Source: Xylophilus sp. Leaf220 (GTDB taxonomy: Bacteria; Pseudomonadota; Gammaproteobacteria; Burkholderiales; Burkholderiaceae_C). From it: DNA of 64,000 bases. The DNA is taken from assembly GCF_001421705.1 (NCBI RefSeq), contig NZ_LMKO01000026.1, positions 143,787 through 207,786 of the forward strand, in the 5' to 3' direction. How positions within the stretch are numbered: the first letter of the stretch is position 1; each line of letters begins with the position of its first letter. The translations under genes and the position numbers were made by a program. The notes under the pieces are model-generated. The model saw only the letters and a program-made list of their open reading frames with translations, did no database searches and was not told the origin of the DNA. Below, one piece after another: positions 30,345 to 43,180 of this stretch.

Positions 30345-30483
30345 GCAAGGCTCCGATAGCGTTTGTCGTGGAGGGTCATCGAGGACCTATATGAGCAGCA
30401 TTTTAGGTGTTTCAACCCGCGGGCCCCTCTAAAAGCCGGCTCCCGGCCACTTGCGCGAAGCGGGCATTCGCCCGTGGCGGCAG

Positions 30484-31155
30484 TCAACCGGCGGTGGCAG
30501 CAAGGGTAAGCCCCATCCCGACGATGAATGTTTCAGATGATTTGTCTCGCGAGGATTTCGGCTTCATCGGCTTGACGGTGCGGAAATTCTGCTTGAACAG
30601 CTTCACCAGGTCGGTGTAGCCGCTGCCGTGGAACGCCTTGACGACCAGGGCACCGTCGGGCTTCAGGTGGCGCTGGGCGAATTCGATGGCCAGTTCGATC
30701 AGGTGGGCGACCCGGGCCGCATCCGCCGACTCGATGCCCGACAGGTTGGGCGCCATGTCGGACACCACCAGGTCGACCCGCGCGCCTTTGAGTTCGGCCT
30801 CGAGCTTCTCCAGCATCTCCTGCTCGCGGAAATCGCCCTGGAGGAAGGTGACGCCTTCGATCGGCAGCATCGGCAGCAGGTCCAGCGCGACGATGACACC
30901 GTCCAGCTGGCCGACCGCGGCCCCCTGCGGCGACAGCCGCCGGCGCAGGTACTGGCTCCAGGCGCCGGGCGTGGATCCCAGATCGACGACCACCTGCCCC
31001 GGCCTGACCAGGCCCAAGGCCTCGTCGATTTCCTTCAGTTTGTAGGCCGCACGTGCGCGGTAGCCGTCCTTCGCGGCCATCTTCACATAGGGATCGTTGA
31101 CGTGGTCGTTCAACCACGCCTTGTTCACTTTCTTGCTTTTGGTTTTTACTTTCAT
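30484..31155 (-). CDS. rlmE: 23S rRNA 2'-O-ribose U2552 methyltransferase RlmE
   Basis: SAM-dependent methyltransferase of 223 residues (FtsJ/RrmJ). The SAM motif is [15 protein letters not shown], and the K-D-K-E tetrad can be placed at [30 protein letters not shown] and the C-terminal Glu. A Lys-rich N-terminus ([11 protein letters not shown]) suits rRNA binding. It is upstream of ftsH as in E. coli and divergent from yhbY with only 20 bp between the start codons. Confidence 0.96.
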   Translation of the reverse strand: MKVKTKSKKVNKAWLNDHVNDPYVKMAAKDGYRARAAYKLKEIDEALGLVRPGQVVVDLGSTPGAWSQYLRRRLSPQGAAVGQLDGVIVALDLLPMLPIEGVTFLQGDFREQEMLEKLEAELKGARVDLVVSDMAPNLSGIESADAARVAHLIELAIEFAQRHLKPDGALVVKAFHGSGYTDLVKLFKQNFRTVKPMKPKSSRDKSSETFIVGMGLTLAATAG

Positions 31156-31175
31156 GCTGCCTCGATAATACGGGT

Positions 31176-31649
31176 ATGCCCAAAATTCAACTTACGCCCG
31201 CCCAACGGCGCGAAAAGCGCGCCGATGCGCACCACCTGAGCCCGGTGGTCATCGTCGGCAACGACGGCCTGACACCCGCCGTGCAGAAGGAAGTCGATGC
31301 CGCACTCAATGCGCACGGCCTCATCAAGGTCCGCATCGTGTCGGACGACCGCAACGGCCGCGAACTGATCTACCACACCCTGGTGGAAGCGCTCGGTGCC
31401 GCGCCGGTGCAGCACATCGGCAAGCTGGTGGTGCTGTGGCGCCCGCCGGTCGAGAAGGAAAAGAGCGTCGACGACGACCGGCTGCCCGGCCCGCGCGACG
31501 TGAAGATCCTCAAGCACAGCACCCGCGGCGGCCAGCGCCCCGAGGTGCGGGTGTTGCGGGTGCTGGGCAACCAGCGGCTGACCTCCGGTGGCCAGATCAA
31601 GCGTGCCAAGCCGAAGAAGAAGTCGATCAAGAAACGCCAAGCCGACTGA
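31176..31649 (+). CDS. yhbY: YhbY-type CRM-domain RNA-binding protein
   Basis: 157 residues. The CRS1/YhbY (CRM) domain covers residues 1-100: [16 protein letters not shown], then [21 protein letters not shown] with a GxxG-like loop, and [11 protein letters not shown] Lys/Arg-rich tail ([15 protein letters not shown]) is longer than in E. coli YhbY (97 residues). YhbY binds pre-50S particles. It is divergent from rlmE, which acts on the same subunit. Confidence 0.9.
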   Translation: MPKIQLTPAQRREKRADAHHLSPVVIVGNDGLTPAVQKEVDAALNAHGLIKVRIVSDDRNGRELIYHTLVEALGAAPVQHIGKLVVLWRPPVEKEKSVDDDRLPGPRDVKILKHSTRGGQRPEVRVLRVLGNQRLTSGGQIKRAKPKKKSIKKRQAD

Positions 31650-31656
31650 TACGCCG

Positions 31657-32406
31657 ATGTCCGAGCCAGCCGCACAGCGCAACGTCCTGTGCATGAAGTG
31701 GGGCACCAAGTACGGCCCCGAATACGTCAACGCGCTCTTCGCGATGGTACGCCGGCACCTGACCGGCGATTTCCGCTTCGTGTGCCTGACCGACGACGCC
31801 GCCGGCATCCGCCCCGAGGTGGAGTGCCTTCCGATCCCGACGCTGGACATCCGGCCCGAGCAGCCGGGCGTGCCCGACCGCGCCTGGCGCAAGCTGACGA
31901 CCTTCGTCGGCGACCTGCACGGCCTGCACGGTACCGCGCTGTACCTGGACGTGGACGTGGTGGTGGTCGGCAGCCTGGACCCGTTCTTCGAGCTGCCCGG
32001 CGAGTTCCTGATCATCAAGGACTACAAGCGCGCGTGGCGGGTGACCGGCAACTCGTCGGTCTACCGCTTCACCCTGGGTGCGCATGCCGACGTGCTGGCC
32101 AACTTCCAGCGCCATGAGGCCGACATACGACACCGGTTCCGCAACGAGCAGGCCTACCTGTCCGACTACCTGCACCGCCAGGGCAAGCTGGCCTACTGGC
32201 CTGCCGCCTGGTGCCCGAGCTTCAAGTACCACAGCATCCCGACCTGGCCGCTGAACTACTGGCAGGAGCCGCAGGTGCCGCACGACGCCCGGGTGGTCAT
32301 CTTCCACGGCGAATGCAATCCGCCGGATGCGCTCCTGGGAAAACGCAATCGCCGATTCCGCTATATCCGGCCTGCGCGCTGGGTCGCGACGCACTGGCGG
32401 GAGTGA
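31657..32406 (+). CDS. Glycosyltransferase-like protein of unknown target
   Basis: 249 residues. The layout resembles the GT-A fold: VLCMKWGTKYGPEYVNALF at the N-terminus, FRFVCLTDD, then a DxD-type ALYLDVDVVVVGSLDPFF (Asp pair near residues 101-103). The late VVIFHGECNPP could supply a metal-binding His. It resembles a family often annotated only as hypothetical or GT8-like. It starts 7 bp after yhbY, so it is probably co-transcribed. The donor and acceptor are unknown. Confidence 0.6.
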   Translation: MSEPAAQRNVLCMKWGTKYGPEYVNALFAMVRRHLTGDFRFVCLTDDAAGIRPEVECLPIPTLDIRPEQPGVPDRAWRKLTTFVGDLHGLHGTALYLDVDVVVVGSLDPFFELPGEFLIIKDYKRAWRVTGNSSVYRFTLGAHADVLANFQRHEADIRHRFRNEQAYLSDYLHRQGKLAYWPAAWCPSFKYHSIPTWPLNYWQEPQVPHDARVVIFHGECNPPDALLGKRNRRFRYIRPARWVATHWRE

Positions 32407-32452
32407 TCCTTTGCCGCCACCGCCGCGCCCGGACGCGGCGCGGTCGGGGGGT

Positions 32453-32914
32453 TCAGCGGCCGGTGCCGCCGGGCGAGTTGCTCGCCGGTGCGGCTTCCGA
32501 CGAAGAACCCAGGCACTTCCAGAGTACGACACCGGCGCACGCCCACTGCGCCAGGTACATCGCGCTGCCGACCGCGTGCCACAGCTTCAGGTTCTCGCGC
32601 GCGACGATCCGCGGCGACACGCCGAACTCGGCCAGCAGTGCCAGCAGCACGCCGGCCAGCACGAACCCCAATGCACTGCGCGCCCACGGCAGCAGCACCG
32701 ACTCGCCCCGGTCGCGGGAGGCGAGCAAGAGCAGCATGCCGCAGGCCACCGACAGCCAGGTCTGGGCGGTGAAGAGATGCGCCGCCATCTGGCCGGCCAT
32801 GGCCGGCGTCGGAAGGTGCTTGAACAGCAGCGGCACGACCAGGAAACCGATCGTCGACATGCTGCCCCACCACAGGGCTGCGGCGATGGAGGGCAGCCGG
32901 TGCTTGAAGGACAC
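32453..32914 (-). CDS. DUF4149 membrane protein
   Basis: 153 residues with four hydrophobic segments (AALWWGSMSTIGFLVVPLLF, LSVACGMLLLLA, ALGFVLAGVLLALLAEFGV, AMYLAQWACAGVVLW). The pattern and the LWHAVGSAMYL segment match DUF4149 proteins, which often neighbour yhbY, rlmE and greA in Burkholderiales. The function is unknown. It ends in a short Ser/Pro-rich tail and lies 29 bp downstream of greA. Confidence 0.8.
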   Translation of the reverse strand: MSFKHRLPSIAAALWWGSMSTIGFLVVPLLFKHLPTPAMAGQMAAHLFTAQTWLSVACGMLLLLASRDRGESVLLPWARSALGFVLAGVLLALLAEFGVSPRIVARENLKLWHAVGSAMYLAQWACAGVVLWKCLGSSSEAAPASNSPGGTGR

Positions 32915-32943
32915 GGGGAGTCTGCTCGACGGCCGGGCGACGG

Positions 32944-33420
32944 TCAGATGTACTTGACCGCCACGATCTCGTAGCGGCGCACGCCGCCGGGCGCCTGCAC
33001 CTCGGCGGTGTCGCCCTCCTCCTTGCCGATCAGCGCGCGGGCGATCGGGCTCGACACGTTGATCAGGCCCTGCTTGAGGTCGGCCTCGTCCTCGCCCACG
33101 ATCTGGTAGGTCACCGCGTCGCCCGACTCTTCGTCTTCCAGCTCGACGGTGGCGCCGAAGACCACCTTGCCGCCCGCATCCAGCGACAGCGGATCGATGA
33201 CCTGGGCGGCCGACAGCTTGCCTTCCACTTCCTGGATGCGGCCTTCGATGAAGCCCTGGCGGTCCTTGGCCGATTCGTACTCGGCGTTCTCGCTCAGATC
33301 ACCCTGGGCACGCGCATCGGCGATCGCGGTGATGACCCACGGGCGATCCACCGTCTTCAGGCGGTGCAGCTCTTCCTTGAGCTTTTCGGAGCCGCGCTTG
33401 GTGATCGGAATGGTGGTCAT
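32944..33420 (-). CDS. greA: Transcription elongation factor GreA
   Basis: 158 residues, the exact family size. The N-terminal coiled coil carries the acidic tip in ARAQGDLSENAEYESAKDRQ, which enters the RNA polymerase secondary channel and stimulates cleavage of backtracked RNA. The C-terminal FKBP-like domain ends VRRYEIVAVKYI. A terminator hairpin of the upstream gene lies just before it. Confidence 0.98.
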   Translation of the reverse strand: MTTIPITKRGSEKLKEELHRLKTVDRPWVITAIADARAQGDLSENAEYESAKDRQGFIEGRIQEVEGKLSAAQVIDPLSLDAGGKVVFGATVELEDEESGDAVTYQIVGEDEADLKQGLINVSSPIARALIGKEEGDTAEVQAPGGVRRYEIVAVKYI

Positions 33421-33434
33421 GTTCTTGTAGCTCC

Positions 33435-33465
33435 AAAAAGAAAAAGCCGGACGGAACCGTCCGGC
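33435..33465 (-). terminator. Intrinsic terminator after the Kdo hydroxylase gene
   Basis: On the minus strand GCCGGACGG and CCGTCCGGC form a perfect 9-bp stem with a 2-nt loop, followed by a run of Ts broken by one base. It lies between the hydroxylase stop (33491) and the greA start. Confidence 0.85.
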
Positions 33466-33490
33466 GGTAATACAGGGAGGGGACGGTGGC

Positions 33491-34375
33491 TCAGACGAGC
33501 GGGTGTCCTGCGAGCCGGCCCAGAATCGCCAGCGGGCTCGATGCAGGATTGTATTGTCTGTCCGCGGGCAGGTGCAGCGTCTGCTCCAGCATGAACTGCC
33601 CGGCCATCACCGAATGCGGCGTCTGGTCGGAAAAGCAGATCCAGGCCGATCCGGCGGCGAAGGGCATCGTCATCTGCGGCGCGGTTTCCTGGTAACGCAT
33701 GTCGGATTTCATGCCGTCGTGCAATTGCAGCATCAGGTGGTCGTACTCGCTGCGCAGCGACTTCGTCACCCGCAGCATCCGCAGCAGCCGCGCCTGCAGG
33801 GGCGAATAGCGCTTGGCCCGCGGCAGGAAGCGCCGGGCCACGTCCTCGAACGGCTCGCCCACGCGCCAGGTGCGCGGCACGCCGGCCGGGTTGACGTTGG
33901 CGAACACCCGCAGGATCCGCTCGCCGTAGTTGGGGCGCGAAGGAAACGCGTCGATGTGCAGCCGCCGGTCGTCGGCGCGCCAGGACTGCTGGCGCGTCTC
34001 GACCTGGGCCGGGCGGTAGCTGGTCGGCGCCATCCGCAGCGACGGTACGTAGTGCGGCAGCAGCGCATGCACCAGCGACTCGGCCTGGTGGCGGAACCGC
34101 CCGACCATGCCGGCCAGGGCCGCCTGCACCTGCGCGTCGCCGGCGGCGCCCTTGAGCCGGCCTTCGGCATCGAGGCTGATGTTGCGCACCTCGGGCATCA
34201 GCAGGTCGGGCCGCAGCAGCGCCTGCTCCTGCGGCGCCAGCACGAACGGCAGCTGCGGAAAGTACAGCACCTTGCCCGCTTCCAGGGCCGCCACCCACTG
34301 GGCGTCGTGACGGCCCGCGCGCCAGTCGTCCAGGCCGAGCGTCAGGACCTGCTCTTGAATCTGCGTGTCTTGCAT
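33491..34375 (-). CDS. kdoO: Kdo hydroxylase (KdoO family)
   Basis: 294 residues of the Fe(II)/2-oxoglutarate-dependent Kdo 3-hydroxylase family, which converts a lipid A-linked Kdo to Ko in Burkholderia and relatives. The iron-binding HxD is LHIDAFPSRPNYGERILRVF (near residue 150), and the distal His is in SDQTPHSVMAGQF. The start ATG 34375 gives MQDTQIQEQV. It is monocistronic, with a terminator after it. It may act on LPS made through lpxA, lpxB and lpxD in this window. The family is recognised from motifs only. Confidence 0.85.
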   Translation of the reverse strand: MQDTQIQEQVLTLGLDDWRAGRHDAQWVAALEAGKVLYFPQLPFVLAPQEQALLRPDLLMPEVRNISLDAEGRLKGAAGDAQVQAALAGMVGRFRHQAESLVHALLPHYVPSLRMAPTSYRPAQVETRQQSWRADDRRLHIDAFPSRPNYGERILRVFANVNPAGVPRTWRVGEPFEDVARRFLPRAKRYSPLQARLLRMLRVTKSLRSEYDHLMLQLHDGMKSDMRYQETAPQMTMPFAAGSAWICFSDQTPHSVMAGQFMLEQTLHLPADRQYNPASSPLAILGRLAGHPLV

Positions 34376-34474
34376 GGGGCTATTGTGCTTTCTCGCAAAC
34401 GGCGAGGCCCGCAGTGCGGGCGGGCCTCGAACCTTCCGGTGCGGCCGGGGCCGCACTGCGACGGGCCTACCGCA

Positions 34475-37694
<3,220 letters not shown>

Positions 37695-37702
<8 letters not shown>

Positions 37703-38879
37703 GCTGCCGTCCTTCCTTGTGGTTCTGCATCAGCGCGGTGAAACGGTCGAACAGATAGGCGATGTCGTGCGGGCCGGGCGAGGCTTCCGGGTGGCCCTGG
37801 AAGCAGAAGGCCGGCTGGCTGGTGTGGGCCAGGCCCTGCAGCGTGTTGTCGAACAGGCTGACGTGGGTTGCGCGCAGCGTGGCGGGCAGCGACTTCTCGT
37901 CCACCGCGAAGCCGTGGTTCTGGCTGGTGATGCTGACCCGGCCGTTGTCGAGGTCCTTGACCGGATGGTTCGCGCCGTGGTGGCCGAACTTCATCTTGTA
38001 GGTCTTGGCCCCCATGGCCAGCGCCATGATCTGGTGGCCCAGGCAGATGCCGAAGGTGGGGATGCCCGCCTCGATCAGTCCGCGCGCGGCGGCGATCGCG
38101 TAGTCGCAGGGGCCCGGGTCGCCGGGGCCGTTGGCCAGGAAGACGCCGTCGGGTGCGAGCTTCATCACCTCGGCCGCCGAGGTCTGGGCCGGCACCACGG
38201 TGATCTGCGCGCCGCGCTCGGCGATCATGCGCAGGATGTTCTTCTTGACGCCGTAGTCGAACGCGACGACGTGGAACTTCGGCGCGATCTGCATGCCGTA
38301 GCCTTCGCCCAGCTTCCACTCGGTCTGGGTCCACTCGTAGGGCGCCTTGACCGACACCACCTTGGCCAGGTCGAGCCCGGCCATGCTGGGCGCGGCCTTG
38401 GCCTGGGCGACGGCCGCGTCGATGGCGTCCTGCGTCGGTGCCTGGCCGGCGGCCAGGCCGACGATGCAGCCGTTCTGCGCGCCGTGGCTGCGCAGGTGGC
38501 GGGTGAGCTTGCGGGTGTCGATGCCGGCGATGGCGACGGTGCCTTCGCGGGCCAGGTACGCGTCGAGCGTCAGCGTCGAGCGGAAGTTGGAGGCGGCGAG
38601 GGGCAGGTCCTTGATGATCAGGCCTGCGGCATGGACCTTGTCGGCTTCGACGTCTTCCTCGTTGACGCCGTAGTTGCCGATGTGCGGATACGTGAGCGTC
38701 ACGATCTGCTGGGCATAGCTCGGGTCGGTGAGGATTTCCTGGTAGCCGGTCATGGCGGTGTTGAACACCACCTCGCCGACGGTGGAGCCGGCGGCTCCGA
38801 TCGAATGGCCGAGAAAGACCGTGCCGTCTGCAAGCGCCAGGATGGCGGGCGGGAATTTTCCCTGTAGAGACAAGAGCAC
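37695..38879 (-). CDS. carA: Carbamoyl-phosphate synthase small subunit
   Basis: 394-residue glutaminase subunit. The N-terminal carA domain has [20 protein letters not shown]. The class I amidotransferase has the nucleophile in [15 protein letters not shown] and the His-Glu pair in [11 protein letters not shown]. The start is GTG 38879 with GGAGAA eight bases before it. A roughly 200-bp untranslated region lies upstream. Confidence 0.97.
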
Positions 38880-38900
38880 TGGGTTCTCCGGATGGTTACG

Positions 38901-39002
38901 GTCGCCCGGAGCCCATCGGCCATAAGCCGGGAGGCTGCTTGGATGGAGGAGTTGCTTGGGACGCGGCCGGGCGACGCTGTTACGGGAAAGCCCTCGATTG
39001 TA
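38901..39002 (-). promoter_or_regulatory. carA leader with possible -10 and inverted repeat
   Basis: On the minus strand TACAAT (39002-38997) is a good -10, but the -35 is weak. Between it and carA, GTCGCCCGG (38901-38909) and CCGGGCGAC (38967-38975) form a perfect 9-bp inverted repeat with a 57-nt centre. It could fold in the leader RNA and tune carAB. No known arginine or pyrimidine site is recognised. Confidence 0.4.
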
Positions 39003-39080
39003 GCGTGGAGGAGACGCCCCTTTTGCCGTACATGCGGTGAAACACCCGGGTTCGGCCTTCTTCGTCGCCCGGGCCGACGC

Positions 39081-39860
39081 CTATTGGGCGCGGGCCGCGG
39101 CGCTGGCGTGCAGGCAGATCGCGGCCGCAGCGCCCACGTTGAGCGACTCCTCCCCGCCGGGCTGGGCGATGCGGATGCGGTGGGTGGCCCGGGCCTCCAG
39201 GGCCGGCGAGACGCCCTGCCCTTCGTGCCCCATCAGCCAGGCGCACGGCCACGGCAACGCGGCGCGGTGCAGCAGGTCGCCCCCGTGCGAACTGGTGGCG
39301 AGCAGCGGAAGGCCCAGCGCCGACAGGTCCTCCAGCGCCAGCCCCTCGACCAGCCGCAGCCCGAAATGCGCGCCCATGCCGGCGCGCAGCACCTTCGGAC
39401 CCCACAGCGCCGCCGTGCCCTTGAGCGCCAGCACCTGCGAGAAGCCGAAGGCCGAGGCGCTGCGCAGGATGGAGCCGACGTTGCCGGCGTCCTGCACCCG
39501 GTCGAGCACCACCGCGGCGGCGCCCGGCAGCGGCGCCGCCGTATCGGGCAGCGCCATGACGAAGCCCATCGGCGCCGGGGATTCCAGGCCGCTGATCTCT
39601 TCCATGAGCGCATCGGCCAACACTATGATTTTCGTAGCATGAAGTCGGTACGTAGCACCGGCCAGAGGCCCATACGACTCCGAAAACACGGCGGCGACCG
39701 GCTGCAGGCCGCGGTCGAGCGCGGCGCGGCACAGGTGGTCGCCCTCCAGCCAGACGCGGCCCTGCCTGCGGTAGGCGCCGTTGTCCTGCGCCAGCCGGCG
39801 CAGATCCTTCACCCAGGCGTTGTCGCGCGAGGTGATGTGGAGGGGGCCCTGCTCGCTCAC
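39081..39860 (-). CDS. TrmH/SpoU-family RNA 2'-O-methyltransferase
   Basis: 259 residues. An N-terminal substrate-binding domain is followed by the SPOUT knot: [19 protein letters not shown] (motif 1), [14 protein letters not shown] (motif 2) and [18 protein letters not shown] (motif 3). It methylates ribose in rRNA or tRNA; the target nucleotide cannot be read from sequence. The start GTG 39860 overlaps the rnhB stop (GTGA). A copy of the 17-bp palindrome is embedded at 39622-39638 and encodes HATKIIV. It ends the rpsB-to-lpxB run. Confidence 0.9.
   Translation of the reverse strand: MSEQGPLHITSRDNAWVKDLRRLAQDNGAYRRQGRVWLEGDHLCRAALDRGLQPVAAVFSESYGPLAGATYRLHATKIIVLADALMEEISGLESPAPMGFVMALPDTAAPLPGAAAVVLDRVQDAGNVGSILRSASAFGFSQVLALKGTAALWGPKVLRAGMGAHFGLRLVEGLALEDLSALGLPLLATSSHGGDLLHRAALPWPCAWLMGHEGQGVSPALEARATHRIRIAQPGGEESLNVGAAAAICLHASAAARAQ
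39622..39638. repeat. GCTAY-N7-RTAGC palindrome, copy E (in a gene)
   Basis: ACTAT, seven bases, GTAGC: one arm mismatch from the pattern. It is inside the RNA methyltransferase gene and keeps the frame. Only the core is present. Confidence 0.45.
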
Positions 39861-40681
39861 GCGCGAACCGCCGGACGGCGCACGCGGCGCGCGGGCGTCT
39901 GCACCTGCAGCACCTGGACCTGCAGCACCGGTTCCGGCTCGTCCGGCACGCGCAGCGGCAGGTCGGAGAGCGCCGCCATCGGGGTGGCCATCGGCCGGAT
40001 CGCGAAGGCCTGGGCCACCGGCGCGAATGACCGGCGGTGGTGGGCGCAGGCACCGTGCGCCTGCAGCGCCGCCAGGTGTTCGGCGGTGCCGTAGCCCTTG
40101 TGCTGGGCGAAGCCGTAGTGCGGGTACTCCAGGTGCAGGCCGTGGCACAGCCGGTCGCGGTGCACCTTGGCCAGGATCGACGCGGCGGAGATGGCCTTGA
40201 CCAGCGCGTCGCCCTTGACGATCGCCTCGGCCAGCACGTCCAGCGGCGGCAGCCGGTTGCCGTCCACCAGCACCTTCACCGGCTTCAAGCGCAGGCCCTC
40301 GACCGCGCGGCGCATGGCCAGCATCGTCGCCTGCAGGATGTTGAGCTGGTCGATCTCTTCGACGCTGGCGGACGCGACCGAGCAGCACAGCGCCTTGGCG
40401 CGGATCTCGTCGTAGAGCTTCTCGCGGCGCGCCGCGGTCAGCACCTTGGAATCGGCCAGGCCGTCGATCGGGTTCAGGTCGTCGAGGATGACGGCCGCGG
40501 CGACCACCGGCCCGGCCAGCGGGCCGCGGCCCGCCTCGTCGACGCCGGCGACCAGACCGGGAATGTCCCAGGCCAGGCGGACCTGTTCGGGCGTGCGGAG
40601 CAGTACGGAGCGCTTGGCGCGGGCGCGCACCGGCGCGGTGGCTTCAACGGGCAACGACTTTTTCGATGGCATCGGCAGCAA
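39857..40681 (-). CDS. rnhB: Ribonuclease HII
   Basis: 274 residues. The catalytic site is [20 protein letters not shown], with further acidic residues in LADSKVL and the VHRDRL helix. It removes ribonucleotides from RNA-DNA hybrids. The usual core is about 200 residues; here about 40 extra N-terminal and about 45 Pro/Val/Arg-rich C-terminal residues are present. ATG 40681 or 40672 is the start, overlapping the lpxB end by about 30-40 bp, as is common for lpxB-rnhB. Confidence 0.96.
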   Translation of the reverse strand: MLPMPSKKSLPVEATAPVRARAKRSVLLRTPEQVRLAWDIPGLVAGVDEAGRGPLAGPVVAAAVILDDLNPIDGLADSKVLTAARREKLYDEIRAKALCCSVASASVEEIDQLNILQATMLAMRRAVEGLRLKPVKVLVDGNRLPPLDVLAEAIVKGDALVKAISAASILAKVHRDRLCHGLHLEYPHYGFAQHKGYGTAEHLAALQAHGACAHHRRSFAPVAQAFAIRPMATPMAALSDLPLRVPDEPEPVLQVQVLQVQTPARRVRRPAVRA

Positions 40682-41870
40682 GTCGGGAGGTGTCGCGCTG
40701 CAGGCTCTGGTGCAGCGCGGAGAAACGGGTGTGGACGGTCGCGATTGTCGCAGGCGCCTCGTGCTTGGCGTCGATCCAGCGCAGCGTTTCGCGGGCCAGC
40801 GCGGCGGGCGTGGCAGCGTCCTGCAGCAGTTCGGGCACCACGAAATCCTGGCACAGGATGTTGGGCAGGCCCACCCAGGGCTGCAGCCGCTTGCGGCGCA
40901 TCAACAGCCAGGAGATGGCCTGCATCCGGTAGGCGATCACCATCGGCCGCTTGAAGAGCGCGGCCTCCAGCGTGGCGGTGCCGCTGGCGATCAGCGTGGC
41001 GTCGCAGGCGGCCAGCGCGGCGTGCGACTGGCCGGCCAGCAGTTGCAGGTGCGGCGCGATGCCGCTGGCCGCGGCCAGTTGCTCGATCCGCGGGCGCAGC
41101 GACGGGATCGCCGGCACGACGAAGCGCAGGCGCGGCCGCGCGCGCAGCATCAGCGCCGCGGCGGCGAAGAAGGTCGCGGCCAGGTATTCGATCTCGGAGC
41201 GGCGGCTGCCGGGCAGCAGGGCCACCACGTCGTCGGCATCGTCCAGGCCCAGCGCGCGGCGGGCGGCGGCGCGGTCGGGCTCCATCGGGACGACGCTGGC
41301 CAGCGGATGGCCGACGTAGGTCGCGTCGATGCCGTGCGAGGCCAGCAGCGCCGGCTCGAACGGAAAGATGCACAGCACATGGTCGGCGCTGCGGCGGATC
41401 TTCTCGACCCGCTCGGCCCGCCAGGCCCAGATCGACGGGCAGACGAAGTGCACCGTCTTGATGCCGGCGGCGCGCAGGTCGGCCTCCAGGTCGAGGTTGA
41501 AGTCGGGTGCATCCACGCCGATGAAGATGCCGGGTTGGTCGGCCAGCAGCCGGTCGCGCAACTGGCGGCGGATGCCGACGATCTCGCGGTAGCGGCGCAG
41601 CACCTCGATGCTGTAGCCGTGCACCGCCAGCTTCTCGCTGGGCCACCAGGCCTCGAAGCCGCGGCGCTGCATCTGCGGCCCGCCGATGCCCTGTCCTCGC
41701 AGCGCGGGCCAGCGCACCTGCAGGCCGTCGAGCAACAGGCCGGCCAGCAGGTCGCCGGAGGTTTCGCCGGCCACCATCGCGACGCGGGGCGCATCGCCCG
41801 CGGGCGGCATGTCGGCCGGAAATGCGGCACCCGCCGCGACGCGGTCGGGCGAGGCGGAAGGCGGGGCCAT
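40644..41870 (-). CDS. lpxB: Lipid-A-disaccharide synthase
   Basis: GT19 enzyme that joins lipid X and UDP-diacyl-GlcN. 408 residues. The donor-site [13 protein letters not shown] is near residue 35. Further marks are [31 protein letters not shown] and [13 protein letters not shown]. It is preceded by lpxA (14-bp gap) and overlaps rnhB. It acts at the inner face of the inner membrane. Confidence 0.97.
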   Translation of the reverse strand: MAPPSASPDRVAAGAAFPADMPPAGDAPRVAMVAGETSGDLLAGLLLDGLQVRWPALRGQGIGGPQMQRRGFEAWWPSEKLAVHGYSIEVLRRYREIVGIRRQLRDRLLADQPGIFIGVDAPDFNLDLEADLRAAGIKTVHFVCPSIWAWRAERVEKIRRSADHVLCIFPFEPALLASHGIDATYVGHPLASVVPMEPDRAAARRALGLDDADDVVALLPGSRRSEIEYLAATFFAAAALMLRARPRLRFVVPAIPSLRPRIEQLAAASGIAPHLQLLAGQSHAALAACDATLIASGTATLEAALFKRPMVIAYRMQAISWLLMRRKRLQPWVGLPNILCQDFVVPELLQDAATPAALARETLRWIDAKHEAPATIATVHTRFSALHQSLQRDTSRLAADAIEKVVAR

Positions 41871-41884
41871 CGGAATGCGCCGCC

Positions 41885-42676
41885 TTACCGCACGATGCCG
41901 CGCTGAGGCGACACTTGCTCTAAAAATGAGAGCATCATGTCGACGTCCGGCGCCGACTCCGGCATCTTTTCCTTCAGATCTGCGATCCGGGCGCGCGACT
42001 GCTCCAGCGTCAGGTCGTCGCGGTAGAGCGCCTTGTGCATCGCCTTGACCGCCGAGATCCGCTCGGCCGAGAAGCCGCGCCGGCGCAGGCCTTCGAAGTT
42101 CATCGACCGGGCCGCCGCCGGCTGGCCCTGGCTCATCACGAAGGGCGGCTGGTCGGCGAACAGCAGGGCGCACATCGCGGTCATGCCGTGTGCGCCGATC
42201 CGCACGAACTGGTGCACGACCGTGAAGCCGCCCAGGATCACCCAGTCGTCCACCTCGACATGGCCCGCCAGCTGCGAGTTGTTGGCGAAGATGGTGTGGT
42301 TGCCGACGCGCACGTCGTGCGCCAGGTGCACGTAGGCCATGATCCAGTTGTCGTCGCCGACCCGGGTCACGCCGCCGCCGCCGGGCGATCCGATGTTGAA
42401 GGTGCAGAACTCGCGCACCGTGTTGCGGTCGCCGATCACCAGTTCGCAGGGCTCGCCGGCGTACTTCTTGTCCTGCGGCACCGCGCCCAGCGAGTTGAAC
42501 TGGAAGATGCGGTTGTCGCGGCCGATGGTGGTGTGGCCCTCGATCACGCAGTGTGCACCGACCGTCGTGCCGGCGCCGATCGTCACGTGCGGGCCGATCA
42601 CGGTGTACGGGCCGACCGCGACCGACGGGTCGATCCGCGCACCCTCGGCCACCACGGCTGTGGGGTGGATCCCCAT
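41885..42676 (-). CDS. lpxA: UDP-N-acetylglucosamine acyltransferase
   Basis: First enzyme of lipid A synthesis. 263 residues (E. coli 262). A left-handed beta-helix of hexapeptide repeats spans residues 1-190 ([25 protein letters not shown]). The catalytic His is in AYVHLAHD. The C-terminal helical part ends near residue 260. The start ATG 42676 overlaps the fabZ stop (TGATG), so these are coupled. Confidence 0.98.
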   Translation of the reverse strand: MGIHPTAVVAEGARIDPSVAVGPYTVIGPHVTIGAGTTVGAHCVIEGHTTIGRDNRIFQFNSLGAVPQDKKYAGEPCELVIGDRNTVREFCTFNIGSPGGGGVTRVGDDNWIMAYVHLAHDVRVGNHTIFANNSQLAGHVEVDDWVILGGFTVVHQFVRIGAHGMTAMCALLFADQPPFVMSQGQPAAARSMNFEGLRRRGFSAERISAVKAMHKALYRDDLTLEQSRARIADLKEKMPESAPDVDMMLSFLEQVSPQRGIVR

Positions 42677-43116
42677 CAGGCGATGGTGCGCATAGTGCAC
42701 ATCAACTCGGCCTCGCAGGCGATGTCCTCGCCCACGCGGGTGGTGCCCTTGAACTTGAAGATGCCCGACTTCATCCGGTCGAGCGTCACGTCCATCACCA
42801 GCTGGTCGCCCGGCTCCACCGGCCGCTTGAAGCGCGCGCCGTCGATGCCGGCGAAGTAGTACACCGTCTTGTCGTCGGGCGTGACACCAAGCGTGTCGAA
42901 GGCCAGCAGCGCGGCGGCCTGGGCCATCGCCTCCAGGATCAGCACCCCCGGCATCACCGGGCGGTGCGGAAAGTGGCCGGTGAAGAACGGCTCGTTGATC
43001 GTGACGTTCTTCAACGCGCGGATCCGCTTGCCCTTCTCCACTTCCAGCACCCGGTCCACCAGCAGGAAGGGGTAGCGGTGCGGCAATTGCTTGAGGATCT
43101 GGTGAATGTCCAACAT
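42676..43116 (-). CDS. fabZ: 3-hydroxyacyl-ACP dehydratase FabZ
   Basis: 146-residue hot-dog enzyme. The catalytic His is in [18 protein letters not shown], and the Glu on the central helix is in [15 protein letters not shown]. It dehydrates 3-hydroxyacyl-ACP and so competes with LpxA and LpxD for the same substrate. That explains its place between lpxD and lpxA. Confidence 0.98.
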   Translation of the reverse strand: MLDIHQILKQLPHRYPFLLVDRVLEVEKGKRIRALKNVTINEPFFTGHFPHRPVMPGVLILEAMAQAAALLAFDTLGVTPDDKTVYYFAGIDGARFKRPVEPGDQLVMDVTLDRMKSGIFKFKGTTRVGEDIACEAELMCTMRTIA

Positions 43117-43180
43117 GGTCTGGTGAGGTCTGTGATGTTCGGTATCGGACGCGCAGTGCGCGCCGCGGGCGCCTGCCGCA

